A DNA stretch of 64,000 nucleotides from Campylobacter concisus ATCC 51562 (lineage in GTDB: Bacteria; Campylobacterota; Campylobacteria; Campylobacterales; Campylobacteraceae), in contig NZ_ANNI01000001.1 in the NCBI RefSeq assembly GCF_000466745.1, positions 124,001 through 188,000 of the forward strand. The letters run 5' to 3'. Of the stretch, positions 63,223 to 64,000 are shown piece by piece (positions within the stretch are counted from its first letter, which is position 1; each line of letters starts with the position of its first letter). Position numbers and translations under genes: made by a program. The notes below the pieces were generated by a model. That model worked only from the letters and a program-made list of their open reading frames with translations, did not search any database and was not told the origin of the DNA.

Positions 63223-63341
63223 AAATTTATCCTTTTTATTATAAAATTGTGCTATTTTATCAGAATTTACCTAATTTAAAATCTAAAATTTACTTTCATT
63301 AAGGATGACTTAAATTAAGGTTAAATTTATTATATCTTTAA

Positions 63342-63347
63342 TATAAT
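63342..63347 (+). promoter_or_regulatory. -10 box of rpsT
   Basis: A perfect TATAAT stands 32 bases before the rpsT ATG; an AAAAAGG ribosome site is between. The divergent glmM promoter shares this 156-base spacer. Confidence 0.6.
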
Positions 63348-63378
63348 CACCGACTAAAATTATTCAAAAAGGTATATT

Positions 63379-63648
63379 ATGGCAAACCATAAATCTGCTG
63401 AAAAAAGAGCTAGACAAACTATAAAAAGAACAGAAAGAAATAGATTTTACCGCACAAGACTTAAAAATATAACAAAAGCAGTGCGTGTAGCTGTAGAAGC
63501 TAAAGATCTAAATGCTGCAAATGAAGCTTTAAAAGTTGCTAACAAAAGCATCCATAGCTTCGTAAGTAGAGGCTTTTTGAAGAAGCAAACTGCTGCTCGC
63601 CGCGTTAGTCGCCTTGCACAATTGGTAAATACTCTAAAAGCTGCTTAA
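63379..63648 (+). CDS. rpsT: 30S ribosomal protein S20
   Basis: An 89-residue basic protein with [20 protein letters not shown] at the N-terminus and [16 protein letters not shown] at the end, standard for S20. It binds 16S rRNA helix 44 early in assembly. prfA follows after only 13 bases without a terminator, so they are co-transcribed. Confidence 0.97.
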   Translation: MANHKSAEKRARQTIKRTERNRFYRTRLKNITKAVRVAVEAKDLNAANEALKVANKSIHSFVSRGFLKKQTAARRVSRLAQLVNTLKAA

Positions 63649-63661
63649 TTTATAAAATTTA

Positions 63662-64000
63662 ATGTTTGCTGATAAACTTCATCCATTTTTGGATCGCTAT
63701 AATGAAATTTCTGCGCTTCTTAGCGATCCAAATATAGCAAACGATATCGAAAAGATGACAAAGCTCTCAAAAGAGCAATCATCTATCGAGCCAGTCGCAA
63801 CTGCCTCAACAAAATATCTAGAAATTTTAAAAGACATCGACGAAAATAAAGCCCTACTTGAGGACTCTGAGCTTGGTGAGCTAGCAAAAGAGGAACTTAA
63901 AAATTTAGAGATTTCAAGAGAAAAGCTTGAAGAAGAGATAAAAATTTTACTTCTTCCAAAAGATCCAAACGATGATAAAAATATATTTTTAGAAATTCGT
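63662..64000 (+). CDS. prfA: Peptide chain release factor 1 (5' part)
   Basis: The first 113 codons of RF1, cut by the right edge. The N-terminus [20 protein letters not shown] and the coiled-coil domain 1 ([31 protein letters not shown]) are typical. The stop-codon-reading PxT and GGQ motifs lie beyond the edge. It shares a transcript with rpsT. Confidence 0.93.
   Translation, partial: MFADKLHPFLDRYNEISALLSDPNIANDIEKMTKLSKEQSSIEPVATASTKYLEILKDIDENKALLEDSELGELAKEELKNLEISREKLEEEIKILLLPKDPNDDKNIFLEIR

Overview
The window looks like chromosome of an epsilonproteobacterium of the genus Campylobacter. It is AT-rich, uses TATAAT-type -10 boxes and AAGGA-type ribosome sites, and carries Campylobacter-type gene sets: an arylsulfate sulfotransferase with its own DsbL/DsbI pair, a PtmE/PtmA/LegB-type legionaminic acid pathway, and a stand-alone biotin-carboxylase (PycA) subunit. 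C. concisus or a close relative is my best guess; this is inference from gene content, not a database result.

Layout. 0.2-5.7 kb: a periplasmic binding protein, then assT, which is divergent from a CMD-family gene followed by dsbL-dsbI. 5.7-8.7 kb: a Cache-domain histidine kinase, its OmpR-type regulator, and a 189-residue protein consisting of a LapA/BapA-type retention module without any adhesin. 8.8-15.2 kb: housekeeping genes (thiD, purM, coaE, dapF, rplT-rpmI) and an exported C69 dipeptidase. 15.2-19.0 kb: a gene-free stretch with a promoter, a tiny ORF and GC-rich hairpins, then metE and a divergent metF.

19.0-45.3 kb: a surface-glycan island of 24 tightly packed + strand genes, most with 4-base overlaps. 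It makes GDP-mannose derivatives (manC, gmd, fcl, and a perosamine-synthase-like aminotransferase). It also makes a CMP-legionaminic acid derivative (legB, legC, a sugar N-formyltransferase, legI, legG, ptmE, legF, ptmF-like, ptmG, ptmA, ptmH-like). An ABC flippase, a KpsC/S-like protein, an APH-fold kinase, a cupin and four glycosyltransferases complete it. The most likely novelty here is a predicted N-formylated, amidated and possibly N-methylated legionaminic acid.

45.3-48.0 kb: a frameshifted pseudogene, tRNA-Val(GAC), an alanine/Na+ symporter and another gene fragment. 48.0-54.1 kb: rarA, a Nim-like flavoprotein, ung, a YbaK-type deacylase, thrS and infC. 54.2-58.5 kb: an unstable stretch with about four degenerate 260-330 bp repeats, a broken copy of a SUKH/SMI1 (immunity-like) gene, gdhA with an unusually GC-rich 5' half, the intact SUKH gene, and a broken beta-propeller gene. 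58.5-64.0 kb: pycA, hemJ, a TM2/SHOCT protein, lspA, glmM, rpsT and the start of prfA, which runs off the right edge.
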